From Listeria innocua (GTDB lineage Bacteria > Bacillota > Bacilli > Lactobacillales > Listeriaceae): a stretch of 64,000 nt of DNA. Below are positions 10,799 to 18,836 of the stretch, in pieces; positions within the stretch are counted from its first letter, which is position 1, and each line of letters begins with the position of its first letter. The stretch is from assembly GCF_028596125.1 (NCBI RefSeq), contig NZ_CP117229.1, positions 232,001 to 296,000 on the forward strand, in the 5' to 3' direction. The notes beneath the pieces were generated by a model. That model had not been told where the DNA came from, ran no database searches, and saw nothing but the letters and a program-made list of their open reading frames with translations. The translations under genes were made by a program, and so were the position numbers.

Positions 10799-12214
10799 TT
10801 GTCGATACAAATTTTTAATACGTTAAAACGAGAGAAAGAGCCTTTTAAACCACTCAAAGATGGCGAAGTGAAAATGTATGTTTGCGGACCAACTGTGTAC
10901 AACTACATTCATATCGGAAATGCGCGGCCAATTATTGTTTTCGATACAGTTCGACGTTATTTTACGTACCGTGGCTACGATGTGAAATTCGTGTCTAATT
11001 TTACGGATGTGGATGATAAATTGATTCGTGCGGCAAATGAGTTGAAATTGACGGTTCCTGAAGTGGCGGATCGTTTTATTGGGGCTTACTTTGATGATGT
11101 GGATCAACTGAATGTGGCGAAAGCGACTGTGAATCCGCGTGTAACAGAAAATATGGATGAAATTATTCAATTAATCAGCACCCTAATCGAAAAAGGTTAT
11201 GCTTATGAGTCAGCTGGCGATGTATATTTCCGTACGAAAAAATTCAAAGATTACGGGAAACTATCTGGGCAAGAATTATCGGAACTACAACACGGAGCGC
11301 GGGTTGAATATAATGAGCGCAAACAAGACGAGCTTGATTTCACACTTTGGAAAGCTGCTAAACCGGGTGAAATTTTCTGGGAAAGTCCGTTTGGAAATGG
11401 TCGTCCTGGTTGGCACATAGAATGCTCGGCGCTTGCGAAAAAATATCTTGGTGACACGATTGATATTCATGCGGGCGGGCAAGATTTAGTATTTCCTCAC
11501 CATGAGGATGAGATTGCTCAATCCGAAGCGGCGACTGGAAAAACGTTCGCAAAATACTGGATGCACAATGCCTTTTTAAATATTGACGGGGAAAAAATGT
11601 CTAAATCGCTTGGGAATTTTATTACGCTGCATGATGTGTTAAAAGACAATGATCCAAATGTGATTCGTTTCTTCATGTTGTCCGTACATTACCGTAAGCC
11701 GATTACATTAAATGATGCTATTTTAGAAGATGCAAAAAATGGGCTAGAGCGTTTAATGATTGCCTATCAAAACATTGACCACCGTATTCAAACAGATGAC
11801 GGGGAATACGTGGAAGAAACCCACGAAGATGAATGGTTGGAGCAACTGACAGAATTAAAACAAGCATTTGAAGATGATATGGATGATGATTTTAATACTG
11901 CCAATGCGATTACTACTTTCCATGAGCTTGCGAAACGTGCGAATATTTATCTTTCAAAAGAAACTGTTTCTATTAATGTTTTGCGTGAATTTTTAAGTAT
12001 GATGCGTTTATTTGCAGAAGTACTAGGCTTGAAATTAGAAAATACGCAAACTGATTCACTGGATGATAGTGAAGTAGAAGCGTTAATTGAAGAGCGTCTG
12101 CAAGCGAGAAATGAACGTAATTTTGCACGAGCTGACGAAATTCGTGACATTTTAAAAGAAAAAGATATTATTTTGGAAGATACTGCGCAAGGTACGCGGT
12201 TTAGACGGGGGTAA
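10799..12214 (+). CDS. cysS: Cysteinyl-tRNA synthetase
   Basis: A class I synthetase for cysteine. The zinc ligand C29 lies in [11 protein letters not shown], with HIGN at 38-41, a second Cys in GWHIECSAL and KMSKS near 266-270. The length of 471 is normal. The start codon is TTG at 10799, 9 bases after AAAAGGAG, and no better ATG exists. It is preceded by cysE (6-bp gap) and followed by mrnC (3-bp gap), so the T-box should influence the whole cysES-mrnC-rlmB-rae1 run. Confidence 0.96.
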   Translation: MSIQIFNTLKREKEPFKPLKDGEVKMYVCGPTVYNYIHIGNARPIIVFDTVRRYFTYRGYDVKFVSNFTDVDDKLIRAANELKLTVPEVADRFIGAYFDDVDQLNVAKATVNPRVTENMDEIIQLISTLIEKGYAYESAGDVYFRTKKFKDYGKLSGQELSELQHGARVEYNERKQDELDFTLWKAAKPGEIFWESPFGNGRPGWHIECSALAKKYLGDTIDIHAGGQDLVFPHHEDEIAQSEAATGKTFAKYWMHNAFLNIDGEKMSKSLGNFITLHDVLKDNDPNVIRFFMLSVHYRKPITLNDAILEDAKNGLERLMIAYQNIDHRIQTDDGEYVEETHEDEWLEQLTELKQAFEDDMDDDFNTANAITTFHELAKRANIYLSKETVSINVLREFLSMMRLFAEVLGLKLENTQTDSLDDSEVEALIEERLQARNERNFARADEIRDILKEKDIILEDTAQGTRFRRG

Positions 12215-12217
12215 ATC

Positions 12218-12628
12218 ATGGCAGAAGTGAAAGACTACAAGCAACTTAATGGCCTCGCGCTTGCCTACATGGGCGATGCGGTGTACGAGAAATTTATCCG
12301 CGAATATTTACTTGCTGCTGGTAAAACAAAGCCGAATCAACTGCATAAAACCGCGACAAAATTCGTTTCTGCAAAAGGGCAGGCGGTGGCGCTTAAAGCG
12401 ATGATTGCAGAAGGTTTTTTGACAGATGAAGAAGATCGGATTGCCAAACGTGGCCGAAATGCCAAATCTTATACAATACCAAAAAATACAGATCCTGGAA
12501 CGTATAGCATGTCTACTTCTTTTGAAGCTGTACTTGGTTATCTTTATTTAGCGGGTGACATGGAACGACTTCAAGAATGGATGGAAAAAGCGCTAGAAAT
12601 AGTAGAAAAAGGAGTGGAAAATAACTAA
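12218..12628 (+). CDS. mrnC: Mini-ribonuclease III (23S rRNA maturation)
   Basis: A dimeric RNase III-like domain without a dsRNA-binding domain; in B. subtilis it matures 23S rRNA ends. The catalytic helix LAYMGDAVYEKFIREYL (about residues 13-29) carries the acidic residues. The length of 136 fits. Its stop shares one base with the rlmB start (TAATG), implying coupling. Confidence 0.93.
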   Translation: MAEVKDYKQLNGLALAYMGDAVYEKFIREYLLAAGKTKPNQLHKTATKFVSAKGQAVALKAMIAEGFLTDEEDRIAKRGRNAKSYTIPKNTDPGTYSMSTSFEAVLGYLYLAGDMERLQEWMEKALEIVEKGVENN

Positions 12629-13383
12629 TGGAACAAGAAAATGAGCAAGAGTGGATTGGTGGGAGAAATCCTGTCCTTGAAGTATTACGATCTGATAGAG
12701 ATATTCACAAAATCTATGTACAAGAAGGTTCGCAAAAAGGCGTTTTAAAACAAGTATTAACTTTAGCAAAAGAACGTAAAATTCAAGTTCAATTTGTACC
12801 AAAACAAAAAATTGAGAAGGTTGTAAGTGGCGCACATCAAGGGGTTGCAGCTCAAGTTGCGGCCTATCAATATGCTGAACTGGATGATTTATTTGCAGCA
12901 GCTGAAGCAAAAGACGAAATGCCGTTTTTCATTATTCTTGATGAGTTAGAAGATCCACATAATTTAGGATCTATTATGCGTACGGCAGATTCTGTCGGTG
13001 CGCACGGGATTATTATTCCGAAACGCCGCTCTGTTGGCTTAACTCAAACGGTAGCTAAAGCTAGTACTGGTGCGATGGAGTATGTTCCAGTGGTACGTGT
13101 GACGAATATGGTACGTACAATGGAAGAATTACAAAAACGGGGACTATGGATTTTTGGAACCGATGCGAAAGGTAGTAGCGATTACCGGACAATGGATGTG
13201 GATATGCCACTTGCTATTGTTATTGGAAGTGAAGGATTCGGAATGAGCCGCTTAGTCCGTGAAAAATGTGATTTCCTTGTTCATTTACCAATGCGCGGAA
13301 AAGTGACATCACTTAATGCCTCTGTTGCTGCAAGTTTGTTACTTTATGAAGTTTATCGGAAACGTTTCCCACTGGAGAAATAA
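12628..13383 (+). CDS. rlmB: 23S rRNA 2'-O-ribose methyltransferase RlmB/TrmH type
   Basis: A SPOUT-family SAM-dependent methyltransferase. The N-terminal substrate-binding domain (WIGGRNPVLEVLR) is followed by the trefoil-knot domain with motif 1 (LDELEDPHNLGSIMRTADS, about residues 106-124), motif 2 (IVIGSEGFGMSRLV, about 196) and motif 3 (SLNASVAASLLLYE). The length of 251 is typical. It overlaps both neighbours by a single base. The exact modified nucleotide cannot be read from sequence. Confidence 0.93.
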   Translation: MEQENEQEWIGGRNPVLEVLRSDRDIHKIYVQEGSQKGVLKQVLTLAKERKIQVQFVPKQKIEKVVSGAHQGVAAQVAAYQYAELDDLFAAAEAKDEMPFFIILDELEDPHNLGSIMRTADSVGAHGIIIPKRRSVGLTQTVAKASTGAMEYVPVVRVTNMVRTMEELQKRGLWIFGTDAKGSSDYRTMDVDMPLAIVIGSEGFGMSRLVREKCDFLVHLPMRGKVTSLNASVAASLLLYEVYRKRFPLEK

Positions 13384-13898
13384 TGATGGAACAAATTCTG
13401 CTTGTTGACGGGTATAATGTGATTGGAGCTTGGCCAGAATTGAGTTTCTTAAAAGATCGCGATTTGGAAGCGGCGAGAGATAAGCTAATTGAGTGGATGG
13501 CGGAGTACCAAAGCTATACGGGATACCGAGTTGTAGTTGTATTTGATGCGCAGTTTGTTCGTGGAGTAAAGCGAAAAAGCAAGAAGCATCAAGTTGAGGT
13601 AGTGTTTACGCATGAAGATGAAACGGCAGATGAATATATTGAACAAAAAGCAATTGAATGGAAAAATGCGCGGACGCAAATTATTGTAGCGACATCTGAT
13701 TATACAGAACAGTGGGCTATTTTTGGACAAGGTGCGCTTCGGATTTCTTCACGTGAACTACTTTTTGAAATTCAAGAAATGAGTAAACAAATCGGACAGA
13801 AAATCAAACGAATTCAGGAAAAAATGCCAAAATCAAACCTCAATCTAGATTCTGATATTATTTCCCAGCTTGAAAAGTGGAGAAGAGGCGAGGAGTAA
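13383..13898 (+). CDS. rae1: Rae1/YacP NYN-domain endoribonuclease
   Basis: A PIN-like NYN-domain protein. The B. subtilis homologue (YacP, Rae1) is a ribosome-associated endoribonuclease that cuts mRNA in the A site. The N-terminal acidic motif LLVDGYNVIGAW and the later FDA and HEDETADEYIE segments carry the conserved aspartates. The length of 171 fits. The start ATG overlaps the rlmB stop by one base; a second ATG follows directly at 13386. It is the last gene before the sigH promoter. Confidence 0.9.
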   Translation: MMEQILLVDGYNVIGAWPELSFLKDRDLEAARDKLIEWMAEYQSYTGYRVVVVFDAQFVRGVKRKSKKHQVEVVFTHEDETADEYIEQKAIEWKNARTQIIVATSDYTEQWAIFGQGALRISSRELLFEIQEMSKQIGQKIKRIQEKMPKSNLNLDSDIISQLEKWRRGEE

Positions 13899-13902
13899 GG
13901 GA

Positions 13903-13931
13903 TTGACGGGCTGTTTCTGACTATGTATAAT
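13903..13931 (+). promoter_or_regulatory. SigA promoter of sigH
   Basis: TTGACG at 13903-13908 and a consensus TATAAT at 13926-13931 have a 17-bp spacer. It lies immediately after the rae1 stop and 48 bp before the sigH start. Confidence 0.8.
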
Positions 13932-13978
13932 GAAGCAACCAAAGAAGAAATCCTGTCGAAAAGGAGCCGATTAGCCTA

Positions 13979-14584
13979 GTGGAGAATTCAGTAAATCAAG
14001 AAGAAATGGCGATGCTTGAACTAGCTAGAAGCGGTGATACGGACGCGTTAGAGTATTTTTTCAGTAGGTATCAGTCGGTTATTTACTGGAAATCGACGCA
14101 ATATTTTTTACAAGGTGCAGAGCGAGATGATTTAATCCAAGAAGCAATGATTGGGCTTTTCAAAGCAATTCGTGATTACGATGAGTCAAAAGAAGCCTCG
14201 TTCCGTTCTTTTGCGGAAATGTGTATAAATAGGCAACTTCTTTCGGCGGTGAAGCGGGCATCTAGGCAGAAGAATATCCCTTTAAACAATTCAGTTTCGC
14301 TCGACACACCAATGGCTGAAGATGATGTAGACTGGACTTTACTAGATGTCATTTCCGAAAAAGCGGCCGAAACCCCAGAAGATTTTCTAATTAAAAATGA
14401 AGATTTAACACATGTAGCGCGTCAACTTGAACAAGTCACAAGCGAATTTGAAAAAGAAGTATTAAAACAATATTTAGAAGGCAAAAGCTATCAAGAAATG
14501 GCGCTTTTCTTCAATAAAAAAGAGAAAGCTATCGATAATGCATTGCAACGAGTAAAAAAGAAAATGATGAAGCAGTTTGAATGA
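13979..14584 (+). CDS. sigH: RNA polymerase sigma factor SigH
   Basis: A sigma-70 family alternative sigma factor of the Spo0H type; in Listeria, which does not sporulate, it acts in stationary-phase and competence-like expression. Region 2 is visible (DLIQEAMIGLFKAIRDYDES, about residues 50-70) and region 4.2 lies at the C-terminus (GKSYQEMALFFNKKEKAIDNALQRVK). The start is GTG at 13979, with AAAGGAG at 13960-13966 giving a somewhat long 12-base spacing. The length of 201 is normal for the Listeria protein and a little shorter than B. subtilis SigH. Confidence 0.93.
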   Translation: MENSVNQEEMAMLELARSGDTDALEYFFSRYQSVIYWKSTQYFLQGAERDDLIQEAMIGLFKAIRDYDESKEASFRSFAEMCINRQLLSAVKRASRQKNIPLNNSVSLDTPMAEDDVDWTLLDVISEKAAETPEDFLIKNEDLTHVARQLEQVTSEFEKEVLKQYLEGKSYQEMALFFNKKEKAIDNALQRVKKKMMKQFE

Positions 14585-14592
14585 AAAAATAA

Positions 14593-14621
14593 TTGACTAG
14601 CCAAGAGCCAAGTGTTATATT
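14593..14621 (+). promoter_or_regulatory. SigA promoter of rpmG-secE
   Basis: TTGACT at 14593-14598 and TATATT at 14616-14621 have a 17-bp spacer and a TGT extended -10. Confidence 0.8.
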
Positions 14622-14687
14622 TATATGGATGAAATGTGCCTACTTTTTGGCATGGCATATTTAATGATTGCGGAGTTGAGATAATTT

Positions 14688-14837
14688 ATGAAGAAGAAAA
14701 CATCCCTCGCTTGTTCTGAGTGTGGTTCAAGAAACTATACAGTCAATGTTAGCGGGACGCAGAAAGAAACTCGCTTAGAAGTGAAGAAATTCTGTCGACA
14801 CTGCAATAAACATACATTACATCGAGAAACAAAATAG
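14688..14837 (+). CDS. rpmG: Ribosomal protein bL33
   Basis: A 49-residue large-subunit protein read directly from the bases. It has four cysteines in two CxxC pairs (CSEC and CRHC), so this is the zinc-binding C+ form. It lies immediately before secE, the usual position of one bL33 copy in Firmicutes. The upstream GGAG at 14672-14675 is 12 bases from the ATG. Confidence 0.93.
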   Translation: MKKKTSLACSECGSRNYTVNVSGTQKETRLEVKKFCRHCNKHTLHRETK

Positions 14838-14856
14838 ACGATATGGAGGTTTTGGT

Positions 14857-15036
14857 ATGTCTGCAATAGCAAGATTCTTTCGGAACGTTTCATCCGAAAT
14901 GCATAAAGTTACATGGCCAACTAGAAAAGAACTTTTAACATACACAGTAACAGTAGTTATCACAGTTATTTTATTTGCTTTATTCTTTATGTTAATTGAT
15001 TTTGGTATCGAACAAATTATTAAACTTATCGTGTAG
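14857..15036 (+). CDS. secE: SecE preprotein translocase subunit
   Basis: A 59-residue single-span subunit of the SecYEG channel. An amphipathic segment with the conserved VTWPTRKEL (about residues 18-26) is followed by one transmembrane helix (about 30-52). ATATGGAGG lies upstream. It is 19 bp downstream of rpmG and upstream of nusG, the universal order. Confidence 0.95.
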   Translation: MSAIARFFRNVSSEMHKVTWPTRKELLTYTVTVVITVILFALFFMLIDFGIEQIIKLIV

Positions 15037-15081
15037 TGCTAGGAATTTTACAAAGATAATGATATACTATTACTTGAGACA

Positions 15082-15107
15082 AAACCCGTACAACTTTCGG
15101 GTTTTTT
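15082..15107 (+). terminator. Terminator or attenuator between secE and nusG
   Basis: AAACCCG and CGGGTTT form a 7-bp stem around a 9-base loop, directly followed by TTT. It lies 45 bp after secE and 58 bp before nusG, so secE transcripts should partly stop here. It may be a leaky or regulated attenuator, because I see no convincing promoter between it and nusG. Confidence 0.65.
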
Positions 15108-15122
15108 ATTTTGGATTATACT

Positions 15123-15156
15123 AAAAGGAGGATGGCGGCAAAATAGGATTGCTGCC
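15123..15156 (+). promoter_or_regulatory. nusG leader: SD separated from AUG by a hairpin
   Basis: A near-perfect Shine-Dalgarno (AAAAGGAGG, 15123-15131) lies 34 bases from the nusG ATG at 15166, too far for normal initiation. Between them GGCGGCA (15134-15140) and TGCTGCC (15150-15156) can pair with one G-U and a 9-base loop. Folding would bring the SD to about 11 bases from the ATG. An immediate ATG at 15132 would make only a four-codon peptide (MAAK). No other SD precedes 15166. Confidence 0.55.
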
Positions 15157-15165
15157 AACTAAACA

Positions 15166-15699
15166 ATGGAAAAAAATTGGTATGTAGTTCATACTTACTC
15201 CGGTTATGAAAATAAAGTCAAAGCAAACCTAGAAAAACGTGTAGAATCAATGGGCATGTCAGATAAAATTTTCCGAGTTATTGTACCGGAAGAAGAAGAA
15301 ACAGAAGTGAAAAATGGTAAAACAAAAACAATCAAACGTAAAGTTTTCCCAGGTTACGTATTAGTAGAAATCGTTATGACAGATGATTCTTGGTATGTCG
15401 TGCGTAATACTCCAGGAGTTACTGGATTTGTTGGTTCTTCAGGTTCTGGCTCGAAACCAACACCATTACTTCCAGAAGAAGCAGATCGTATTCTGAAAAG
15501 CATGGGTATGGTCGAAAAACGCGCTGAAGCTGACTTTGAAATCGGTGAAACAGTTATGGTCAAAGAAGGGCCATTCGCTGACTTCTCTGGTAAAGTGGAT
15601 GAAATGGACAACGACAAAGGTAAAGCGAAAGTCATGGTTAACATGTTCGGTCGTGAAACTCCAGTCGAAGTGGATTTCAATCAAATCGAAAAACTTTAA
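15166..15699 (+). CDS. nusG: Transcription elongation/termination factor NusG
   Basis: Binds RNA polymerase and modulates pausing and termination. The N-terminal NGN domain (WYVVHTYSGYENKVKANLEKR at the start) is followed by the C-terminal KOW domain (VKEGPFADFSGKV and MVNMFGRETPVEV). The length of 177 matches Bacillales. The start is fixed by homologues that begin MEKNWYVVHTYSGYE. The upstream initiation region is unusual and is described in its own entry. Confidence 0.97.
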   Translation: MEKNWYVVHTYSGYENKVKANLEKRVESMGMSDKIFRVIVPEEEETEVKNGKTKTIKRKVFPGYVLVEIVMTDDSWYVVRNTPGVTGFVGSSGSGSKPTPLLPEEADRILKSMGMVEKRAEADFEIGETVMVKEGPFADFSGKVDEMDNDKGKAKVMVNMFGRETPVEVDFNQIEKL

Positions 15700-15704
15700 A
15701 ACTT

Positions 15705-15737
15705 ACAACCTCTACATTATTTGTGGAGGTTGTTTTG
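15705..15737 (+). terminator. Intrinsic terminator after nusG
   Basis: ACAACCTCTACA and TGTGGAGGTTGT form a 12-bp stem with one wobble, followed by TTTTGTT. It separates nusG from the small downstream gene, whose ribosome binding site starts only a few bases later. Confidence 0.7.
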
Positions 15738-15753
15738 TTAAGGAGGCGAACAA

Positions 15754-16224
15754 ATGGACAAGGCTAAGCAGATATATTTGGATTTTAAACGAGAAGCTAT
15801 ATTTTTAGATCTCGATTTCCCTTTATTCTTAGGTAATGGTCCAGGGTGCGGTGAACTTTGTATGGATTATAGCGAACAAGATGGCTATATGCTTTACGGT
15901 TATGAACGCGGCGAACGAAACAGTGAATTCAAAACAACTGATTTTGAAGAGTTTAAATATGAAGTTTTTCTGCATATTTGTTGGTATATGGGGATGGAAT
16001 TTGAACTGCGCCATCGTAAAGAAGACATCAAACGCGACGATAACATCCTTGAAACGGATACCCGTAAAATCGCTTTTGAAAAAACATTGCAGTTATTAAA
16101 AACAGTAAACCCAGCTTGGATTGATAAGGCTGCGCAAGGTTACACAGCGTATTTGAACTTATGGCGGAAAAATCAAAACGTTTATTTCGATAAAACGACC
16201 ATGGAATTCAAAGTAAATCTCTAA
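15754..16224 (+). CDS. Uncharacterised 156-residue protein
   Basis: I do not recognise a domain. The product is soluble and charged, with several aromatic residues and a Cys-rich spot near the N-terminus (GNGPGCGELCMDY, about residues 27-39). It has no signal peptide or membrane span. AAGGAGG lies 7 bases before the ATG, so translation should be efficient. It sits between nusG and the rplK promoter, where most Firmicutes have no gene. The size and composition recall small immunity-like or SUKH-type proteins, but that is only an impression. Expression probably depends on read-through of the nusG terminator. Confidence 0.75.
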   Translation: MDKAKQIYLDFKREAIFLDLDFPLFLGNGPGCGELCMDYSEQDGYMLYGYERGERNSEFKTTDFEEFKYEVFLHICWYMGMEFELRHRKEDIKRDDNILETDTRKIAFEKTLQLLKTVNPAWIDKAAQGYTAYLNLWRKNQNVYFDKTTMEFKVNL

Positions 16225-16231
16225 AAAAATC

Positions 16232-16260
16232 TTGCAACGAAACGTTTAAGATGGTATCAT
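16232..16260 (+). promoter_or_regulatory. SigA promoter of rplKA
   Basis: TTGCAA at 16232-16237 and TATCAT at 16255-16260 have a 17-bp spacer and a TGG extended -10. Confidence 0.7.
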
Positions 16261-16289
16261 ATATAAGTACGTTTTTGACGTATGTTTTA

Positions 16290-16326
16290 ACGTGGGAGGG
16301 GAAATATCAGCCCCAGTCAACCACAT
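16290..16326 (+). promoter_or_regulatory. rplK leader hairpin, candidate L1 autoregulatory site
   Basis: GTGG-GA-GGGG (16292-16301) can pair with CCCC-agtcaa-CCAC (16311-16324) as a two-part stem with an asymmetric internal loop, just upstream of the rplK SD. In other bacteria L1 represses rplKA by binding a 23S-like mimic in this leader. That role here is inference from position and shape only. Confidence 0.4.
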
Positions 16327-16350
16327 CACGGACTTAAGGAGGTATGTCTC

Positions 16351-16776
16351 GTGGCAAAAAAAGTGATTAAAGAAGTTAAACTTCAAATTCCAGCAGGTAA
16401 AGCAAATCCTGCACCTCCAGTTGGACCTGCATTAGGTCAAGCTGGCGTAAACATCATGGGATTCTGTAAAGAGTTTAATGCTCGCACAGCCGATCAAGCT
16501 GGTCTTATTATTCCTGTTGTGATCACTGTATTTGAAGACCGTTCGTTTACGTTCATCACTAAAACTCCACCAGCAGCTGTATTACTTAAAAAAGCAGCTA
16601 AAGTGGAAAAAGGATCCGGTGAACCAAACAAAACAAAAGTTGCATCTGTAACTCGCGCTCAAGTACAGGAAATTGCTGAAACAAAAATGCCAGACCTTAA
16701 CGCTGCAAATGTTGAATCTGCAATGCTAATGGTTGAAGGTACTGCACGTTCTATGGGTATCACTATCCAAGACTAA
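16351..16776 (+). CDS. rplK: Ribosomal protein uL11
   Basis: A 141-residue protein of the L7/L12 stalk base and GTPase-associated centre. The conserved proline-rich N-terminal loop ([20 protein letters not shown]) and the C-terminal RNA-binding domain ([10 protein letters not shown]) are present. The start is GTG at 16351, preceded by TAAGGAGG. It forms a two-gene unit with rplA 39 bp downstream. Confidence 0.98.
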   Translation: MAKKVIKEVKLQIPAGKANPAPPVGPALGQAGVNIMGFCKEFNARTADQAGLIIPVVITVFEDRSFTFITKTPPAAVLLKKAAKVEKGSGEPNKTKVASVTRAQVQEIAETKMPDLNAANVESAMLMVEGTARSMGITIQD

Positions 16777-16815
16777 TCGTGTGTTTCACAATTTGACAAT
16801 TAAGGAGGAAAAGAA

Positions 16816-17505
16816 ATGGCTAAGAAAGGCAAAAAGTATCAAGATGCTTTAAAACAAATTGATGCAAACAAAGTTTACACTGCAGAAGAAGCAGTAGAAC
16901 TTGCTAAAAAAATTGACTTCGCTAAATTCGATGCAACTGTTGAAGTAGCATTCCGTCTTGGCGTTGACCCTAAAAAAGCGGACCAACAAATCCGTGGTGC
17001 TGTTGTATTACCAAACGGTACTGGTAAAACTCAACGCGTATTAGTATTCGCAAAAGGTGAAAAAGCTAAAGAAGCTGAGGCTGCTGGAGCTGATTACGTT
17101 GGTGAATCTGAATTCGTTGAAAAAATCAACCAAGGTTGGTTTGAATTTGACGTTATCGTTGCTACACCTGACATGATGGGTGAAGTTGGTAAATTAGGCC
17201 GTGTCCTTGGACCAAAAGGTTTAATGCCAAACCCTAAAACTGGTACAGTAACTATGGACGTAACTAAAGCAGTTAACGAAATTAAAGCTGGTAAAGTAGA
17301 ATACCGTGTTGATAAAGCTGGTAACGTACACGCTGCAATCGGTAAAGTATCTTTTGATGCTGCTAAACTAGTAGAAAACTTCCGTACTGTGAATGACGTT
17401 CTACAAAAAGCAAAACCTGCTGCTGCGAAAGGTACTTACGTGAAAAATCTTTCCGTAACAACTACTTTCGGACCTGGAATCAAAGTCGACCCAGCTAGCT
17501 TATAA
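16816..17505 (+). CDS. rplA: Ribosomal protein uL1
   Basis: A 229-residue L1-stalk protein and probable translational autoregulator of rplKA. The L1 signature ([18 protein letters not shown], about residues 129-146) is visible. AAGGAGGAAAAG lies upstream of the ATG. Confidence 0.98.
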
Positions 17506-17513
17506 AATTTAAC

Positions 17514-17542
17514 TTGACCAGCCCCTTGTCTTTTGATAAGAT
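17514..17542 (+). promoter_or_regulatory. SigA promoter of rplJL
   Basis: TTGACC at 17514-17519 and TAAGAT at 17537-17542 have a 17-bp spacer and a TGA extended -10. Confidence 0.7.
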
Positions 17543-17549
17543 AGGCTAG

Positions 17550-17752
17550 TTGAAACAATCAAATATCCTTACCGTAGACAGTTGGCGCGTTTATCGCTTA
17601 AATATGCCACCCGAGGGATTTCTTTTGAAGTGTGCGTTCGCGCGCATTTCACAAAAACCTCTGGCGTCTACGGTGTCAGAGGTTTTTTGTTGCTGATCAA
17701 ACGGAACTAGTGTCTGTTTAATTAGATTTAATTGTTGGACGGAGGTGGAAAA
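17550..17752 (+). promoter_or_regulatory. L10 leader (autoregulatory 5' UTR of rplJL)
   Basis: A structured leader of about 200 nt precedes rplJ. It contains a terminator hairpin at 17655-17688 (AAACCTCTG / CAGAGGTTT then T's). An upstream segment ACCGTAGAC (17571-17579) is exactly complementary to GTCTACGGT (17666-17674), which lies in the terminator loop. The location and architecture match the L10 leader family, where L10(L12)4 binding controls expression in Firmicutes. Confidence 0.7.
17655..17688 (+). terminator. Attenuator terminator in the rplJ leader
   Basis: A 9-bp perfect stem AAACCTCTG / CAGAGGTTT is followed by TTT inside the rplJ 5' UTR, 65 bp before the start codon. Confidence 0.75.
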
Positions 17753-18253
17753 ATGAGTAAAGTTCTTGAAGCTAAACAAAGTGCAGTTGAAGAAATTAAA
17801 ACTAAATTATCAGCTAGTGCGTCTACAGTAATTGTTGATTACCGCGGCTTAAACGTTGGCGAAATCACTGACTTACGTAAACAATTGCGTGATGCTGGTA
17901 TTGAATTTAAAGTCTACAAAAACTCACTAACTCGCCGTGCTGTTGAAGCTAACGGTTACGAAGGTTTAGAAGGAGCTCTAACTGGTCCTAACGCAATCGC
18001 ATTCAGTAATGAAGACGTAGTTGCGCCTGCGAAAATCCTTAACGATTTCGCTAAAGATCACGAAGCACTAGAAATCAAAGCCGGTGTTATTGAAGGTAAA
18101 GTTGCTTCTCTTGAAGAAATTAAAGCACTTGCAACACTTCCATCACGCGAAGGATTGCTATCTATGCTTTGCAACGTACTTCAAGCTCCAGTTCGCGGTC
18201 TTGCTATCGCTACTAAAGCTGTTGCTGACCAAAAAGAAGGACAAGAAGCATAA
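17753..18253 (+). CDS. rplJ: Ribosomal protein uL10
   Basis: A 166-residue stalk protein that anchors the L7/L12 dimers. The start is ATG at 17753 (MSKVLEAKQ), with GGAGGTGG 5 bases upstream. An upstream in-frame TTG at 17732 would add seven residues but spans the SD. The N-terminal RNA-binding region includes [20 protein letters not shown]. It is cotranscribed with rplL and preceded by the autoregulatory leader. Confidence 0.96.
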   Translation: MSKVLEAKQSAVEEIKTKLSASASTVIVDYRGLNVGEITDLRKQLRDAGIEFKVYKNSLTRRAVEANGYEGLEGALTGPNAIAFSNEDVVAPAKILNDFAKDHEALEIKAGVIEGKVASLEEIKALATLPSREGLLSMLCNVLQAPVRGLAIATKAVADQKEGQEA

Positions 18254-18331
18254 TCTGTTCTACCCAGGGGAAACCCTACAAACAAATCTCGGTTAAATCC
18301 GAAAAAATTATATTATTGGAGGAATTTCAAA

Positions 18332-18694
18332 ATGGCTTTAAACATTGAAGAAATCATTGCTTCCGTAAAAGAAGCATCTGTATTAGAACTTAACGATTTA
18401 GTAAAAGCAATCGAAGAAGAATTTGGCGTAACTGCTGCTGCTCCTGTAGCTGTAGCTGCTGCTGGTGGCGGTGCTGCTGAGCAAACTGAATTCACTGTAG
18501 AACTAGCTTCTGCTGGAGATTCTAAAATCAAAGTAATCAAAGTGGTTCGTGAAATCACTGGTCTTGGCTTAAAAGAAGCTAAAGAATTAGTTGACAACGC
18601 TCCTAAAGCTCTTAAAGAAGGCGTTGCTAAAGACGAAGCTGAAGAAATCAAAGCTAAACTTGAAGAAGTTGGCGCTAACGTAGAAGTTAAGTAA
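18332..18694 (+). CDS. rplL: Ribosomal protein bL12 (L7/L12)
   Basis: A 120-residue stalk protein that recruits translation factors. The N-terminal dimerisation domain is followed by an Ala/Gly-rich hinge (about residues 36-54) and a C-terminal domain with [20 protein letters not shown]. The SD TTGGAGGA lies upstream. Confidence 0.98.
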   Translation: MALNIEEIIASVKEASVLELNDLVKAIEEEFGVTAAAPVAVAAAGGGAAEQTEFTVELASAGDSKIKVIKVVREITGLGLKEAKELVDNAPKALKEGVAKDEAEEIKAKLEEVGANVEVK

Positions 18695-18701
18695 TTAACT
18701 T

Positions 18702-18739
18702 AAAGACCTTAGATACTTGTTATCTAAGGTCTTTTTTAT
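18702..18739 (+). terminator. Intrinsic terminator after rplL
   Basis: A 14-bp perfect stem (AAAGACCTTAGATA and its complement) with a 5-base loop and a T tract. Confidence 0.92.
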
Positions 18740-18797
18740 TGCAATTAATCAAGTTTAAGATGAGTTACCAAAAATGCTACATCCGAGTAAGATTTTA

Positions 18798-18806
18798 TGC
18801 TAAAAT
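18798..18806 (+). promoter_or_regulatory. Extended -10 promoter of the methyltransferase gene
   Basis: TGC-TAAAAT at 18798-18806, with only a weak -35. It lies 30 bp upstream of the start codon region. Confidence 0.4.
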
Positions 18807-18836
18807 AGCTAGAGATACGAAAGGAAGGTGCGGTTC

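Noticed and set aside
10525-10902. 125-codon minus-strand frame across cysE/cysS
   Set aside because: Overlaps two well-supported genes on the other strand; Ser/Thr/Pro-rich composition fits a shadow frame.
15132-15146. Four-codon ORF (MAAK) right after the nusG Shine-Dalgarno
   Set aside because: The ATG abuts the SD with no spacing, so efficient initiation is unlikely; kept only as part of the nusG leader description.
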